Virus record (IMG/VR): IMGVR_UViG_3300049830_000074
Location: 1 to 46,836 of that record
From: a virus
Direction: 5' to 3' (one strand)
Length of the DNA stretch: 46,836 nucleotides
The notes beneath the pieces were generated by a model that did no database searches, was not told the origin of the DNA, and was given only the letters and a program-made list of their open reading frames with translations. This document shows, in pieces, positions 1-6,768 of the stretch (position 1 is the first letter of the stretch; each line of letters begins with the position of its first letter). A program made the position numbers and the translations under genes.

Positions 1-55
1 CGCAGAATTTATAGAACTACCAATTCCCAACGAACCATTAACCCAAGGAGAATAA
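1..55 (+). CDS. 3' end of the NinB-like gene (same gene as 46339-46764)
   Basis: These bases encode the last 17 residues and the TAA stop (53-55) of the protein whose complete copy lies at 46339-46764. It appears truncated only because the circular genome was opened here. The stop is followed by an AAGGAG ribosome site used by the next gene at 60. Confidence 0.9.
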   Translation, partial: AEFIELPIPNEPLTQGE

Positions 56-127
56 TTTTATGAGATACAATTACAAAATCACTGACATTGATGCACTCGA
101 AGCCGCTTATCCTCACGCAATCATTCC
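1..127. repeat. Terminal direct repeat, left copy (circular contig overlap)
   Basis: Bases 1-127 are identical to 46710-46836. The repeat begins inside the coding region that ends at 46764 and continues into the next gene, so both genes are intact when the ends are joined. A 127-base overlap equals a k-mer size commonly used by short-read assemblers, so this is most simply an assembly overlap of a circular or circularly permuted genome rather than a physical terminal repeat. Confidence 0.95.
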
Positions 128-329
128 TGAGCGCGTGGTGATTGAGAAGAAACTGAATCGTGCAGAATTTGGCAAGATTTGGCGCGCGGCGCTTATTCTC
201 GGTCAACCCGTCCCCGGCGTGGAATTGGTGCAGGACGATGGCGCGGTGGAAAGTGCAACAAAAGCCGTCGATGACGCAAACGCCCTTGTTGATATTCCAT
301 CACACTTGCAAAAGACGGTGAAACTGTAA
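60..329 (+). CDS. Hypothetical phage protein, 89 aa
   Basis: The family is not recognised. ATG at 60 is preceded by AAGGAG at 45-50. The protein starts with a mixed alpha/beta segment (RYNYKITDIDALEAAYPHAI) and a charged stretch; the last 30 residues are rich in Asp, Ala and Val. No membrane segment or cysteine motif is seen. Its stop overlaps the start of the DUF3268 gene (TAATG), as is usual throughout this early operon, so it is probably co-translated with it. Its neighbours are a recombination-type gene upstream and zinc-binding/nuclease genes downstream. Confidence 0.8.
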   Translation: MRYNYKITDIDALEAAYPHAIIPERVVIEKKLNRAEFGKIWRAALILGQPVPGVELVQDDGAVESATKAVDDANALVDIPSHLQKTVKL

Positions 330-703
330 TGACGACTTGCCCATATTGTAAACTAACGGCGGAACTGGTTGACCTTGCCACGGTTGACGAACACCGCCGC
401 AAGGGTAACGCATGGGTTTGTCATCCGTGCAACGCATGGGTGGCGTGCCACCCTCGTTCGCAAAAACCAATGGGGCGGCTTGCCAATCCTGAATTACAGG
501 AAGCGAGGCACGCTGCGTTTGAAGCATTCAATACTTTATGGAAAACATGGGGAGCAAATAGAAAATCCGCTTACAAATGGCTGGCCGAACAACTGGGGAT
601 TGATGTTGCTTCGTGTGATTTTTATAAATTCGACATCGAACAATGCAACATGGCGGAAGATATATCCAACGATTTCACGCCTCAATTTTGGTATTTTGAA
701 TGA
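329..703 (+). CDS. DUF3268-family zinc-finger protein
   Basis: A 124-aa protein with an N-terminal zinc ribbon, CPYC (residues 4-7) paired with CHPC around residues 31-34, followed by the family hallmarks WVACH, a GRLAN segment and a helical C-terminal half containing KWLAEQLGI and a DIEQC motif. This pattern matches the phage zinc-finger-containing DUF3268 family; its biochemical role is unknown, with nucleic-acid binding likely from the ribbon. The stop overlaps the next start (ATGA at 700-703), and that next gene is a Ref-type nuclease, so a shared DNA-processing role is plausible but inferred. Confidence 0.88.
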   Translation: MTTCPYCKLTAELVDLATVDEHRRKGNAWVCHPCNAWVACHPRSQKPMGRLANPELQEARHAAFEAFNTLWKTWGANRKSAYKWLAEQLGIDVASCDFYKFDIEQCNMAEDISNDFTPQFWYFE

Positions 704-1014
704 CGAACGGCAAAACATGGATGACGTGGATTTCTCAATTCCCTTGCATGGTGCGCAATCATCAATGCGGCGGTGGGTTGGAGCGCCATCACCTCACACA
801 CGGCGGGCGACGCAAAGACGATTACAGAACTATTCCGCTATGCGTTTATCATCACCACTGGAACTCGCCTTTGCCCGTTGGTGATGCGTACCACAAAGGA
901 ACAAAAGCATGGGAACGCAAGCATGGCTCGCAGGAAAATATGCTGGAAAAATTGCGCGCGCGTTGGTTTGATTTGTTCGGAACGAAACCTTGGGAGAATG
1001 ACAATGCAGCTTGA
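700..1014 (+). CDS. Ref-family (phage P1 Ref-like) HNH nuclease
   Basis: A 104-aa protein with the Ref-family arrangement: an N-terminal Cys pair (CMVRNHQC), then ERHHLTHGGRR, then IPLCVYHHHW and a C-terminal helical segment. In phage P1, Ref is a RecA-dependent HNH nuclease that cuts at RecA-made displacement loops; the core catalytic region is kept here, but the basic N-terminal extension of P1 Ref is absent. It starts at ATG 700 overlapping the previous stop. It probably works with the annealing protein and YqaJ exonuclease encoded upstream in the same operon (44641-46028). Confidence 0.82.
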   Translation: MTNGKTWMTWISQFPCMVRNHQCGGGLERHHLTHGGRRKDDYRTIPLCVYHHHWNSPLPVGDAYHKGTKAWERKHGSQENMLEKLRARWFDLFGTKPWENDNAA

Positions 1015-1348
1015 TATGCTAAAAGAGCCGTCCGTCCTTGATGTTGCTTATGCAAATGCTGGGGATTTCGCCGTCGACTTTCTCGAATGGTTGCCGGATA
1101 ACCTTCACGTTTGGCGGGCGTTCGAGAGAGAAACTTTCAGCGTCATCAAGCGAGGGTTTAAGCATTATTCAAGCTATGCCATTATTGAATTTATCAGACA
1201 TCACACGATGATTCACGAAGCATTGCCACAATTCAAAATCAATAATAATCATCGGCCATACCTGCCACGCTTGTTTGATTTGCTGCATCCTGAATACATT
1301 GGGCTGTTTGAATATCGCACCACAACTAAGGAAAAGGGCAAAGCATGA
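1004..1348 (+). CDS. Conserved hypothetical phage protein, 114 aa
   Basis: The start is set at ATG 1004 because GGAG at 992-995 is correctly spaced for it; the frame is open further upstream but lies inside the Ref gene. The protein contains a helical segment ending in EFIRHHTMIHE and a C-terminal block KINNNHRPYLPRLFDLLHPE, a pattern I associate with small proteins found beside Ref/HNH genes in many prophages. No function is known. Its stop overlaps the ASCH gene start (ATGA). Confidence 0.8.
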   Translation: MQLDMLKEPSVLDVAYANAGDFAVDFLEWLPDNLHVWRAFERETFSVIKRGFKHYSSYAIIEFIRHHTMIHEALPQFKINNNHRPYLPRLFDLLHPEYIGLFEYRTTTKEKGKA

Positions 1349-1701
1349 TGGCTTTAAGCATACGACAGCCGTGGGCGCATTGCATAATGCTTGGCGCTAA
1401 GAAAATAGAAAACCGCACATGGGACACAAAATTTCGTGGTGATTTTCTAATTCACGCTGGCAAAAATTATGATTTCAACGGTCATCAATGGGTTGCCTAT
1501 CATTTCCCAGATTTACGATTGCCGCCCGCTATGTCGCTTCCTATGGGAGGAATCGTCGGTAAAGCAACGTTGGTGGATGTGGTGCGAGAACATGATTCGC
1601 CGTGGTTTTTCGGGCCGTATGGGTTTGTGATGCAAAATGTGGAACCGTCGCCATTTCGTGCGGTCAATGGTCAACTGTCATTTTTTGAGGTGCGCGCATG
1701 A
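1345..1701 (+). CDS. ASCH-domain protein
   Basis: A 118-aa protein with the ASCH signature: ALSIRQPWAHCI at the N-terminus, a KKIENRTW element, then GDFLIHAGK, and a central GGIVGKATLVDVV strand. ASCH domains have a PUA-like fold and are thought to bind RNA or modified nucleotides; phage members are often single-domain as here. It starts with two Met codons (1345, 1348). A second PUA/ASCH-superfamily gene (DUF3850, 3510-3791) lies in the same operon, which may indicate an RNA-targeted early function. Confidence 0.9.
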   Translation: MMALSIRQPWAHCIMLGAKKIENRTWDTKFRGDFLIHAGKNYDFNGHQWVAYHFPDLRLPPAMSLPMGGIVGKATLVDVVREHDSPWFFGPYGFVMQNVEPSPFRAVNGQLSFFEVRA

Positions 1702-1952
1702 TTTACCCCTGGAAAAATAAATCAATCGAACATTGCAGCCGTGAAGAATTGCTCGAAGCAATCACGTTCGTTTGTGATAAACACCTTTCGCTTGCGGAAA
1801 TATGCGAGGCGAATAAAGAAGCCGCTGCTGTTGTTTCACAAAATGAAGTGCGAGTTTTGAATCAAGGTGAACGACGTAAAGAATCCGGCAGATTATGGAC
1901 GAAAATGTATTATCTGCTTGGCGGAAAAGAAAGGCGTGAGGATAAACAATGA
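1698..1952 (+). CDS. Small hypothetical phage protein, 84 aa
   Basis: Not assigned to a named family. It is mostly helical and charged, with an HCSREELLEAI segment near residue 12 typical of small phage early proteins and a basic C-terminus (KERREDKQ). It overlaps the preceding and following genes by ATGA-type junctions, which supports it being a real gene in the operon. No membrane segment is present. Confidence 0.78.
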   Translation: MIYPWKNKSIEHCSREELLEAITFVCDKHLSLAEICEANKEAAAVVSQNEVRVLNQGERRKESGRLWTKMYYLLGGKERREDKQ

Positions 1953-2032
1953 CCACCGTTATTTACATACTTTTAGCCGTCAACGGCATAATGCTGACAA
2001 TTGGGATTATTAAATATTGGAGAGCGAAATGA
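1949..2032 (+). CDS. 27-aa predicted membrane peptide
   Basis: A very short frame from ATG 1949 to TGA 2032. It encodes one hydrophobic segment, roughly YILLAVNGIMLTIGII, ending in a positively charged KYWRAK tail, so it would sit in the inner membrane with the C-terminus inside. It overlaps its neighbours on both sides by four bases (ATGA), exactly as the other operon genes do; that packing is the main support for translation. Function unknown. Confidence 0.6.
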   Translation: MTTVIYILLAVNGIMLTIGIIKYWRAK

Positions 2033-2196
2033 ACAATGAATTAAATGATTTTGTAATTTTCGTGCTGTGTGCATCGATGATGCTGCTGTTTGTTTTATTC
2101 TTAATTTACGCAATGTCGTGGGGAACAAGTAATTGTCCTGCTGGTCACGCGATACACAACGACATGGGATTTGCCTTAAAGGAGTGCAGGAAATGA
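2029..2196 (+). CDS. 55-aa predicted single-span membrane protein
   Basis: Begins at ATG 2029, overlapping the previous stop, and ends at 2196. Residues about 8-29 form one hydrophobic span (VIFVLCASMMLLFVLFLIYA), followed by a polar tail with two cysteines (TSNC and KEC). The 3' end contains AAGGAG (2179-2184), which serves the next gene. It is encoded next to another tiny membrane peptide, so the two may act together in the envelope; this is inference only. Confidence 0.65.
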   Translation: MNNELNDFVIFVLCASMMLLFVLFLIYAMSWGTSNCPAGHAIHNDMGFALKECRK

Positions 2197-2591
2197 CAGA
2201 TAGATATAAAGATACTGGGTCGTGGATTGGCACAGGCGGAGGAGGTGCAGGAGTTATTGGTGCAGGAGGAAGTGTGAAGCCTGATAAAGACAGAGAAGCG
2301 TTTGATAAGTGGGCTGGCCTCGCAAATAGCGATATGCAGGGAGCAGCCCCAATTACACAGGCTACCATAGGCAATATGTGGGTGGCATGGCAAGCTGCCC
2401 TTAACTATGCCGACACCAGCGCCGTTGAGTTGGTGAGGGAGTTACGGGATTTAATAGAGGATGCGCTACCATATACAAAGTCGCGAACTCCATTCGGTAT
2501 GATGCCAAACAAGTTTAGTAACCTGATGGCAAAAACACTATTCAAAGCCGACGAGTTTCTAAAAGCCCATGCGGGTGAGGGGGAAGTATGA
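2193..2591 (+). CDS. Hypothetical phage protein, 132 aa
   Basis: The start at ATG 2193 has AAGGAG nine bases upstream and overlaps the preceding stop; the longer open frame from 2133 is not used because it would overlap the membrane gene without a ribosome site. The N-terminus has a glycine-rich stretch (residues 13-26), then DREAFDKWAGL and a NMWVAWQAAL segment characteristic of small phage proteins that resemble the Eaa-like/DUF551-associated helical repeats. A helical C-terminal half follows. No known function. Confidence 0.75.
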   Translation: MTDRYKDTGSWIGTGGGGAGVIGAGGSVKPDKDREAFDKWAGLANSDMQGAAPITQATIGNMWVAWQAALNYADTSAVELVRELRDLIEDALPYTKSRTPFGMMPNKFSNLMAKTLFKADEFLKAHAGEGEV

Positions 2592-2815
2592 GAAATTTTA
2601 AGTATTCAGAGTATAATGATTTTGGGGAGTCTATAGGTGAAAACGTTCTCGATTTGGCGATAGCATGGGTTCAAAAAAACTGCGTCCCAGAAGATATTTT
2701 CGACGAAAGTGACCTGAAGGGTTGGGCTGAGGATAGAAGCCCAGAGAGTATTTTTGATGAAGATAAATTGGCTGAATGGGCTGACGATAACGGCTTTGTA
2801 AAGGAGAAATCATGA
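2588..2815 (+). CDS. Small acidic hypothetical protein, 75 aa
   Basis: Strongly acidic, with two related segments, CVPEDIFDESDLKGWAED and SPESIFDEDKLAEWADDN, forming an internal repeat of about 18 residues (residues ~32-50 and ~51-69). No cysteine cluster or membrane span is seen. The density of Asp and Glu is reminiscent of DNA-mimic or anti-host-factor phage proteins, but there is no direct evidence for that. It overlaps both neighbours (ATGA). Confidence 0.72.
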   Translation: MRNFKYSEYNDFGESIGENVLDLAIAWVQKNCVPEDIFDESDLKGWAEDRSPESIFDEDKLAEWADDNGFVKEKS

Positions 2816-3513
2816 CACAACCAGATAACAACGATGTGGAGCGCGCTACGCAGGCTATTCGTGATTTGTATTACGATGGTACGTGTCTGACGATGCACAC
2901 TGATAACGATGCGGATTTTGAGATGATAGCTAAAGCAGCCATTGCCGCCCTACCCACGCCTAACGTGGCCCCACAACCCGACCTGATACGTAAGCAATTC
3001 GATGCAATCGGCAAGGTAAATATACCTACGCGCAAAGCGATGGGTTTGGATGACGTGGCCCCACAAGGAGGGGAACAGCTAGATACTAGCTTTGTATGCG
3101 GCGGGAAACCCTATGTTGGCAGTCGCGAAGAACATGACCGCAAGATGCAAGAAAGCGTCCGTAACGCATTAACTGCCCATCTCCCCACTGAAGCCGCCAA
3201 GGAAGTGAGCAATGAGAATGCAAGCCAGTTTGCCGCAGCCATTATTGACGCATTTAGCAACCATGAAAAAGATGTGCCTATATACGCGGCCTTTGTGTTG
3301 GCAAAAGCGTATCTCTCCCACTTCGACGCCAAGCCTGAAGCGTCAGTGGAGGGGCGGGAGAAGGAGTTGGAACTTCAGCTAGAAACTGAGCGCAAATTAT
3401 CGGCGCATTGGCGTAAGGTTGCTTACGATGGTGCCGGCGTAACTGAGGAACAAGTCGCGAAATACAATCGCACCCCCACTCCCGGTGAACTGTCTGGCGG
3501 GGAGGGGGAATGA
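2812..3513 (+). CDS. Hypothetical phage protein, 233 aa
   Basis: Begins MTQPDNNDVERATQAI and continues with helical segments containing DFEMIAKAAIAAL, a pattern seen in small uncharacterised phage proteins that often carry a variable middle. The region DPA-rich linkers and a C-terminal coiled segment (REKELELQLETERKL) suggest a modular protein. The DNA has a stop-overlap with the DUF3850 gene downstream. No catalytic motif is visible. Confidence 0.72.
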   Translation: MTQPDNNDVERATQAIRDLYYDGTCLTMHTDNDADFEMIAKAAIAALPTPNVAPQPDLIRKQFDAIGKVNIPTRKAMGLDDVAPQGGEQLDTSFVCGGKPYVGSREEHDRKMQESVRNALTAHLPTEAAKEVSNENASQFAAAIIDAFSNHEKDVPIYAAFVLAKAYLSHFDAKPEASVEGREKELELQLETERKLSAHWRKVAYDGAGVTEEQVAKYNRTPTPGELSGGEGE

Positions 3514-3791
3514 GCCAGACCCATCGCGTTAAGCTGAATACGAAGTTTTTTGACCGCGTCATTTCGGGGCAAAAGACATTTGAGATTCGCAAGAATGACC
3601 GAGACTATCAAGTGGGCGACAGGCTTTCGATGTACCCACATCACGAACCTAAAATCACCTTTACCTATCCCGGCATGGAACGACGCAACATTGAGGCAGA
3701 TATAACCTACATGAGCACTTTTGAGCAAAAAGAAGGCTACGTGGTGCTCGGAATTAAAGTCATCAGCGTAACCAGCGGAGAACAATCATGA
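3510..3791 (+). CDS. DUF3850 (ASCH/PUA-like) protein
   Basis: A 93-aa protein with the DUF3850 pattern: an N-terminal HRVKLNTKFFDRVISGQKTF strand-helix, then EIRKNDRDYQVGD, a beta-rich middle, and a C-terminal GYVVLGIKV strand. The family belongs to the PUA/ASCH fold and is predicted to bind RNA. It overlaps both neighbours. Together with the ASCH protein at 1345-1701 it is the second PUA-like protein in this operon. Confidence 0.9.
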   Translation: MSQTHRVKLNTKFFDRVISGQKTFEIRKNDRDYQVGDRLSMYPHHEPKITFTYPGMERRNIEADITYMSTFEQKEGYVVLGIKVISVTSGEQS

Positions 3792-4099
3792 CCCAACAAC
3801 CACCCAAAGACCTTGAGCCGTGTCCGTTTTGTGGCACTCGAATAATATCCAACAGATTTTGCGCTGGTAGATATTATATCGGGTGTAATAATGGGCAGTG
3901 CGATGTTCTCCCCACCACATCAAGCAGAATGGAAGCTGACGCTATATACCAATGGAACACTCGCGCCGCCCAATCCTCCTTGGATGTGAGGGAGGCGTTA
4001 CGTGAAGCGATTAGAGATATAAAGGCTTTCGGTGGTGATACTACACGCTACCACAAAGCCCTCTCATCGTCTGGGGCAAACACAAAGGAGGAGCAATGA
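3788..4099 (+). CDS. Lar-like restriction alleviation protein
   Basis: A 103-aa protein whose first 60 residues form a zinc ribbon of the Lar type: EPCPFCG, then a YIGCNNGQCD pair and the AIYQWNTRA block. In prophage Rac, Lar reduces host type I restriction by stimulating modification; many phage Lar-like proteins are assigned from this ribbon alone, so the function here is inferred from family membership. The helical C-terminal 40 residues are not part of the ribbon. It sits in the early operon, as expected for an anti-restriction gene. Confidence 0.8.
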   Translation: MTQQPPKDLEPCPFCGTRIISNRFCAGRYYIGCNNGQCDVLPTTSSRMEADAIYQWNTRAAQSSLDVREALREAIRDIKAFGGDTTRYHKALSSSGANTKEEQ

Positions 4100-4290
4100 T
4101 ATTTCTAATCCCGTCCCTTATTTTCTATGCCGTGTGGATGACGATAAAATTCCTGCAATGTTGGAATGACCTCGACACATCCTTGAGTTTGCTTGAATCG
4201 ACTCGCGATAAAATTTTGAACGGCGATGATGTTAAGATAAAAGACGAAGATATAAACAAATTCATAAAACGAATGCGCAAAGAATCGTAG
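4096..4290 (+). CDS. Small membrane-anchored protein, 64 aa
   Basis: An N-terminal hydrophobic segment (MIFLIPSLIFYAVWMTI) is followed by a soluble helical, lysine/aspartate-rich tail. The protein would be a single-span inner-membrane protein with a cytoplasmic tail. It overlaps the Lar-like gene by four bases. The family is not recognised. Confidence 0.7.
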   Translation: MIFLIPSLIFYAVWMTIKFLQCWNDLDTSLSLLESTRDKILNGDDVKIKDEDINKFIKRMRKES

Positions 4291-4349
4291 ACAAAAATTA
4301 AACGATGTGTTTTAGTGACGGCTTCAATCACAACCAAAGGAGTACCCCA

Positions 4350-4775
4350 ATGCCTAAAATCAATTTCAATGTTCCGCTGCTTTCTGAAACTGGCGAAACT
4401 GTCCAGCAAGTCAAAACCAACCCAAAAAAACAAAAACTGAACGCGCAGGGCGGCTTGCAGCCGGAAGTGGTTGTTGATGCCGAGGGCTTCGTTGTCCTCG
4501 AAGACGTGACCGTGAAAGATATTCTCCTGAAAGTCCTAGGAGCGCCTTATCAGGGTGACGAGGCCGTTCCGTTTGGCGAACGCGCAAAGCGTGGCAAGTT
4601 GGCGCGTAAAATTGCAACGTCCAACACTGCGAATTATCGCACCGAAGAACTCACCACCATTCAGGATTTGTCAGCCAAAGTCGGTTCGACACCGCTTCTT
4701 GCACAGTTGGATGATTTGATTAACGGCGTGGAAGAAGTCGTGGCCGAGCCTGAAATTGTAGCGGAGGCCGCATGA
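4350..4775 (+). CDS. Hypothetical phage protein, 141 aa
   Basis: ATG 4350 is chosen because AAAGGAG at 4337-4343 is well spaced; an upstream Met at 4305 lacks such a site. The N-terminal 50 residues are basic and loop-rich, the middle (DVTVKDILLKVLGAPY, GERAKRGKLARKIA) is a helical block, and the C-terminus is acidic. The pattern is common in uncharacterised proteins of small myoviruses. Its 60-base separation from the gene before is the largest gap in this part of the operon, so it may be regulated somewhat independently. Confidence 0.78.
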   Translation: MPKINFNVPLLSETGETVQQVKTNPKKQKLNAQGGLQPEVVVDAEGFVVLEDVTVKDILLKVLGAPYQGDEAVPFGERAKRGKLARKIATSNTANYRTEELTTIQDLSAKVGSTPLLAQLDDLINGVEEVVAEPEIVAEAA

Positions 4776-4966
4776 CGACGGAAGACACAGAAAATCAAGC
4801 TGGTGGGGCTGAACCCAACGATGGCACGCCCCAACCGGATGCTCCACCAACTCCGCAAGAAACTTTGCACGCAAATGCAGAAGCATTAATTATCGCTTCT
4901 CGTAGGCTTGGCATTGAGATTTTCGAATTGATAAAACAGAAAATCGCTGATATGGCTGACAAATAA
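4772..4966 (+). CDS. Small hypothetical protein, 64 aa
   Basis: The last gene of the rightward operon. The first 30 residues are Pro/Thr/Asp-rich and probably disordered; the last 30 (ANAEALIIASRRLGIEIFELIKQK) form an amphipathic helix. It overlaps the previous gene by ATGA and is followed 20 bases later by an intrinsic terminator. Function unknown. Confidence 0.72.
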   Translation: MTTEDTENQAGGAEPNDGTPQPDAPPTPQETLHANAEALIIASRRLGIEIFELIKQKIADMADK

Positions 4967-4985
4967 TCCTGCGAGCGACTTTATA

Positions 4986-5012
4986 GGGAGGTGGAAACGC
5001 CTCCCTTTTTTT
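4986..5012 (+). terminator. Intrinsic terminator ending the rightward operon
   Basis: An 8-bp stem, GGGAGGTG at 4986-4993 and CGCCTCCC at 4998-5005 (one G-T pair), with a GAAA tetraloop and seven T residues at 5006-5012. It lies just after the last + gene and immediately before the stop of the convergent lysis operon. The T-tract is on the + strand only, so it works best for rightward transcription. Confidence 0.92.
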
Positions 5013-5328
5013 ATGGCAAATAGCCCCATTTTTCCCACGCATCAATCCGCGCTTCCCTGTCCATCATCAAAGCACGAAGATTCTTCTCTCCGTCCACCGT
5101 GAGGGCGCTGGTGGCCCTTGGGTCGGTAGGAGCGACAAACAGCGGAAATGCAGCAGGAGGCCAAGGAACCCGTTTTAATTCGCTAGGAGGGGCCAAAGGC
5201 TGTCCAACGGGTATATCCACCTCCTTTGTGACGATTAGCGGCTCAGGGCGCTCCCTTGTGCATCCTGCGAGCACCAAAATCACCATTATCCAAAACACAG
5301 CTAAAATCATGATGCTGGTCGATTTCAT
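5011..5328 (-). CDS. Rz1-like outer-membrane spanin lipoprotein
   Basis: A 105-aa protein starting at ATG 5328, which overlaps the stop of the Rz-like gene (ATGA). It has a signal segment (MILAVFWIMVILV) ending in the lipobox LAGC, followed by a Pro-rich mature part (PLAPPSELKRVPWPPAAFP). A lipobox protein encoded just after an Rz-like gene is the standard spanin arrangement; the outer-membrane subunit joins the inner-membrane subunit to disrupt the outer membrane at lysis. The mature part is about 83 residues, longer than lambda Rz1, and ends in a helical acidic/basic segment. It is the last gene of the leftward transcript. Confidence 0.8.
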   Translation of the reverse strand: MKSTSIMILAVFWIMVILVLAGCTRERPEPLIVTKEVDIPVGQPLAPPSELKRVPWPPAAFPLFVAPTDPRATSALTVDGEKNLRALMMDREARIDAWEKWGYLP

Positions 5329-5693
5329 ATCCCACCCCCGTATTCGCGCCGAATCCATGCGTTCATAACTGCGAAACCTTCTCCTGTGGTGGCATCGGTC
5401 ACGGCCAGCGCCGCCTTTGCACGGTCGTCAGCGGCCTTCTGCGCCGCGATGCGCTGCGCCTTGAGCGCCTTGAGCGCCGCGTTTTGGTGGTCGAGGCTAC
5501 CAGATAGCGCCACTGTGTTGGCATGACACACCGCAAGGTCGGCTTTTGCGTCATCGAGCGTTTTTTGCAAATCAGCATAATCCGAGCGCCAGTTGTGGAT
5601 GCGCAATTCTTCAACTCCGCCAAGTGTTACCAACGCAAGAAACAGCCCGCCAATGGCATAAAGCGAAAATTGTGTGGTGAAAAAACTAGGCAA
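5325..5693 (-). CDS. Rz-like inner-membrane spanin
   Basis: A 122-aa protein with one N-terminal membrane span (YAIGGLFLALVTLGG) and then a long alpha-helical coiled-coil region rich in Ala, Asp and Lys (residues ~35-100). This is the shape of phage i-spanins. It overlaps the endolysin gene by eight bases upstream and the Rz1-like lipoprotein gene by four bases downstream, giving the usual endolysin-Rz-Rz1 order. Confidence 0.8.
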   Translation of the reverse strand: MPSFFTTQFSLYAIGGLFLALVTLGGVEELRIHNWRSDYADLQKTLDDAKADLAVCHANTVALSGSLDHQNAALKALKAQRIAAQKAADDRAKAALAVTDATTGEGFAVMNAWIRREYGGGI

Positions 5694-6132
5694 AATGCAA
5701 TCCTCCTAAATAAACGCCCTTCGTTGGCGAAGAAAGTGCTGACATCCTAGCACGATTCACGCGGAAAGATACATGAACCCAGCCCGCCGCGCCGTCGTCT
5801 TCTTTCAAACGCTCTGCAATCACTTGGTCGAACGTCAGGAAATTCTTGATGTACGTCCACAAATCAGCATTTTTAACACCGGGGATGTGAATGTCAGCCG
5901 CTTCGCCATTCAAATGCTGCGAATCAGCTGCACCGCCAGCAGCGTGGTTGACTTCTGGTGAACGAAAGCCCGATGTGATGATGACAGGCAAATCATAGTG
6001 GCTTCGTATCGGTTCGAGCACATTGTAGCACAAAGCCTTGAGCGCATCAATTTGTGCGGGGAATGGCATATTCGGAAAATGCGAAGTCGTCACCGTCAAT
6101 TCTGCGAGAGAAAAATGTTCGGTGAGTTGCAT
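5686..6132 (-). CDS. Endolysin, M15-family peptidase
   Basis: A 148-aa protein of the peptidase M15 (M15_3) type. The zinc site is visible as SQHLNGEAADIHIPG (His73, Asp80) and GWVHVSF (His120), with the substrate-side ITSGFRSPEVN segment at residues 52-62. The protein cleaves peptide cross-links of peptidoglycan. No signal peptide is seen, so a holin is needed for its release. The start ATG (6132) overlaps the stop of the upstream membrane-protein gene, and the end overlaps the Rz-like gene. Confidence 0.93.
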   Translation of the reverse strand: MQLTEHFSLAELTVTTSHFPNMPFPAQIDALKALCYNVLEPIRSHYDLPVIITSGFRSPEVNHAAGGAADSQHLNGEAADIHIPGVKNADLWTYIKNFLTFDQVIAERLKEDDGAAGWVHVSFRVNRARMSALSSPTKGVYLGGLHFA

Positions 6133-6419
6133 TATTTTTTACGCTTGGAAGATTCGTCTGCTTGGTTTTCGATTTGCGTACGGTTCGTTTTTTCGTCTTG
6201 CAGCTTGCCAATGCCATACACACCACCGCCAGCAAGCAAAAGTGCGCTATAACATTCAAAAAATACCGAAGGAGCGATTTTGCCGAGCAATGCGAGTGTG
6301 TCAAGAAGCAAACATCCGTTGGCGATGGTTAGGAAAATGGTGAGATTGCGCATCGAATAAACGCCCTTGACCTCGAAAAATTCTTTTCCTCGTCCGTCTA
6401 ATGGGCAAAAATCGAACAT
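6132..6419 (-). CDS. Two-span membrane protein, holin candidate
   Basis: A 95-aa protein with ATG at 6419 preceded by GAGGATGAT. Two hydrophobic segments are visible (LTIFLTIANGCLLLDTLALL and FFECYSALLLAGGGVYGIG), with a charged C-terminal tail ending in SSKRKK. Size, membrane topology and position immediately upstream of the endolysin make it the leading holin candidate; the exact family is not recognised. The neighbouring gene at 6427-6660 is a second candidate. Confidence 0.7.
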   Translation of the reverse strand: MFDFCPLDGRGKEFFEVKGVYSMRNLTIFLTIANGCLLLDTLALLGKIAPSVFFECYSALLLAGGGVYGIGKLQDEKTNRTQIENQADESSKRKK

Positions 6420-6426
6420 ATCATCC

Positions 6427-6660
6427 TCAAAATCTATAAAGGGCGACGTAAATCCCCACCAAGAATTCCATAGCAATCATCATTCCTATGCCGATGTGAA
6501 CATATTTCAATGACGTGTCCACTTTGTCGGTGGTTTTTTTCAATTCAGTATATCGCTGCGCGCAGATTATCTCGTGCGCGTTGATGAGGGTCAGGGCTTT
6601 TTCGGCTATGGAACGCACTTCTTGTATCTCCCGACGTTCCGCGAATTGATTCGTGCTCAT
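6427..6660 (-). CDS. Membrane protein with N-terminal coiled coil, XhlA-like
   Basis: A 77-aa protein with a charged helical N-terminal part (residues 1-50) and one C-terminal membrane span (GIGMMIAMEFLVGIYVALY). This layout is like XhlA-type lysis accessory proteins that assist holins. It is encoded between the fibre-linked membrane gene and the holin candidate. The family assignment rests on topology only. Confidence 0.65.
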   Translation of the reverse strand: MSTNQFAERREIQEVRSIAEKALTLINAHEIICAQRYTELKKTTDKVDTSLKYVHIGIGMMIAMEFLVGIYVALYRF

Positions 6661-6768
6661 TCGTAATTCTCCAATTTAATTGCGATAGGCACGAAGCCTC
6701 ACGGCTTAAATTAACACAATGATTTAGAATGTAACAACAAAAAACCAATAGAATAACTAACCGCTTAT
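6661..6768. other. Intergenic gap before the lysis genes, with a small hairpin
   Basis: A 108-base AT-rich gap, large for this compact genome. It contains a 5-bp hairpin (AAGCC 6694-6698, GGCTT 6703-6707) without a T tract on either strand in the right place. On the minus strand there are weak promoter-like hexamers (TTGTTA), so a separate lysis promoter is possible but not shown. Confidence 0.35.
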
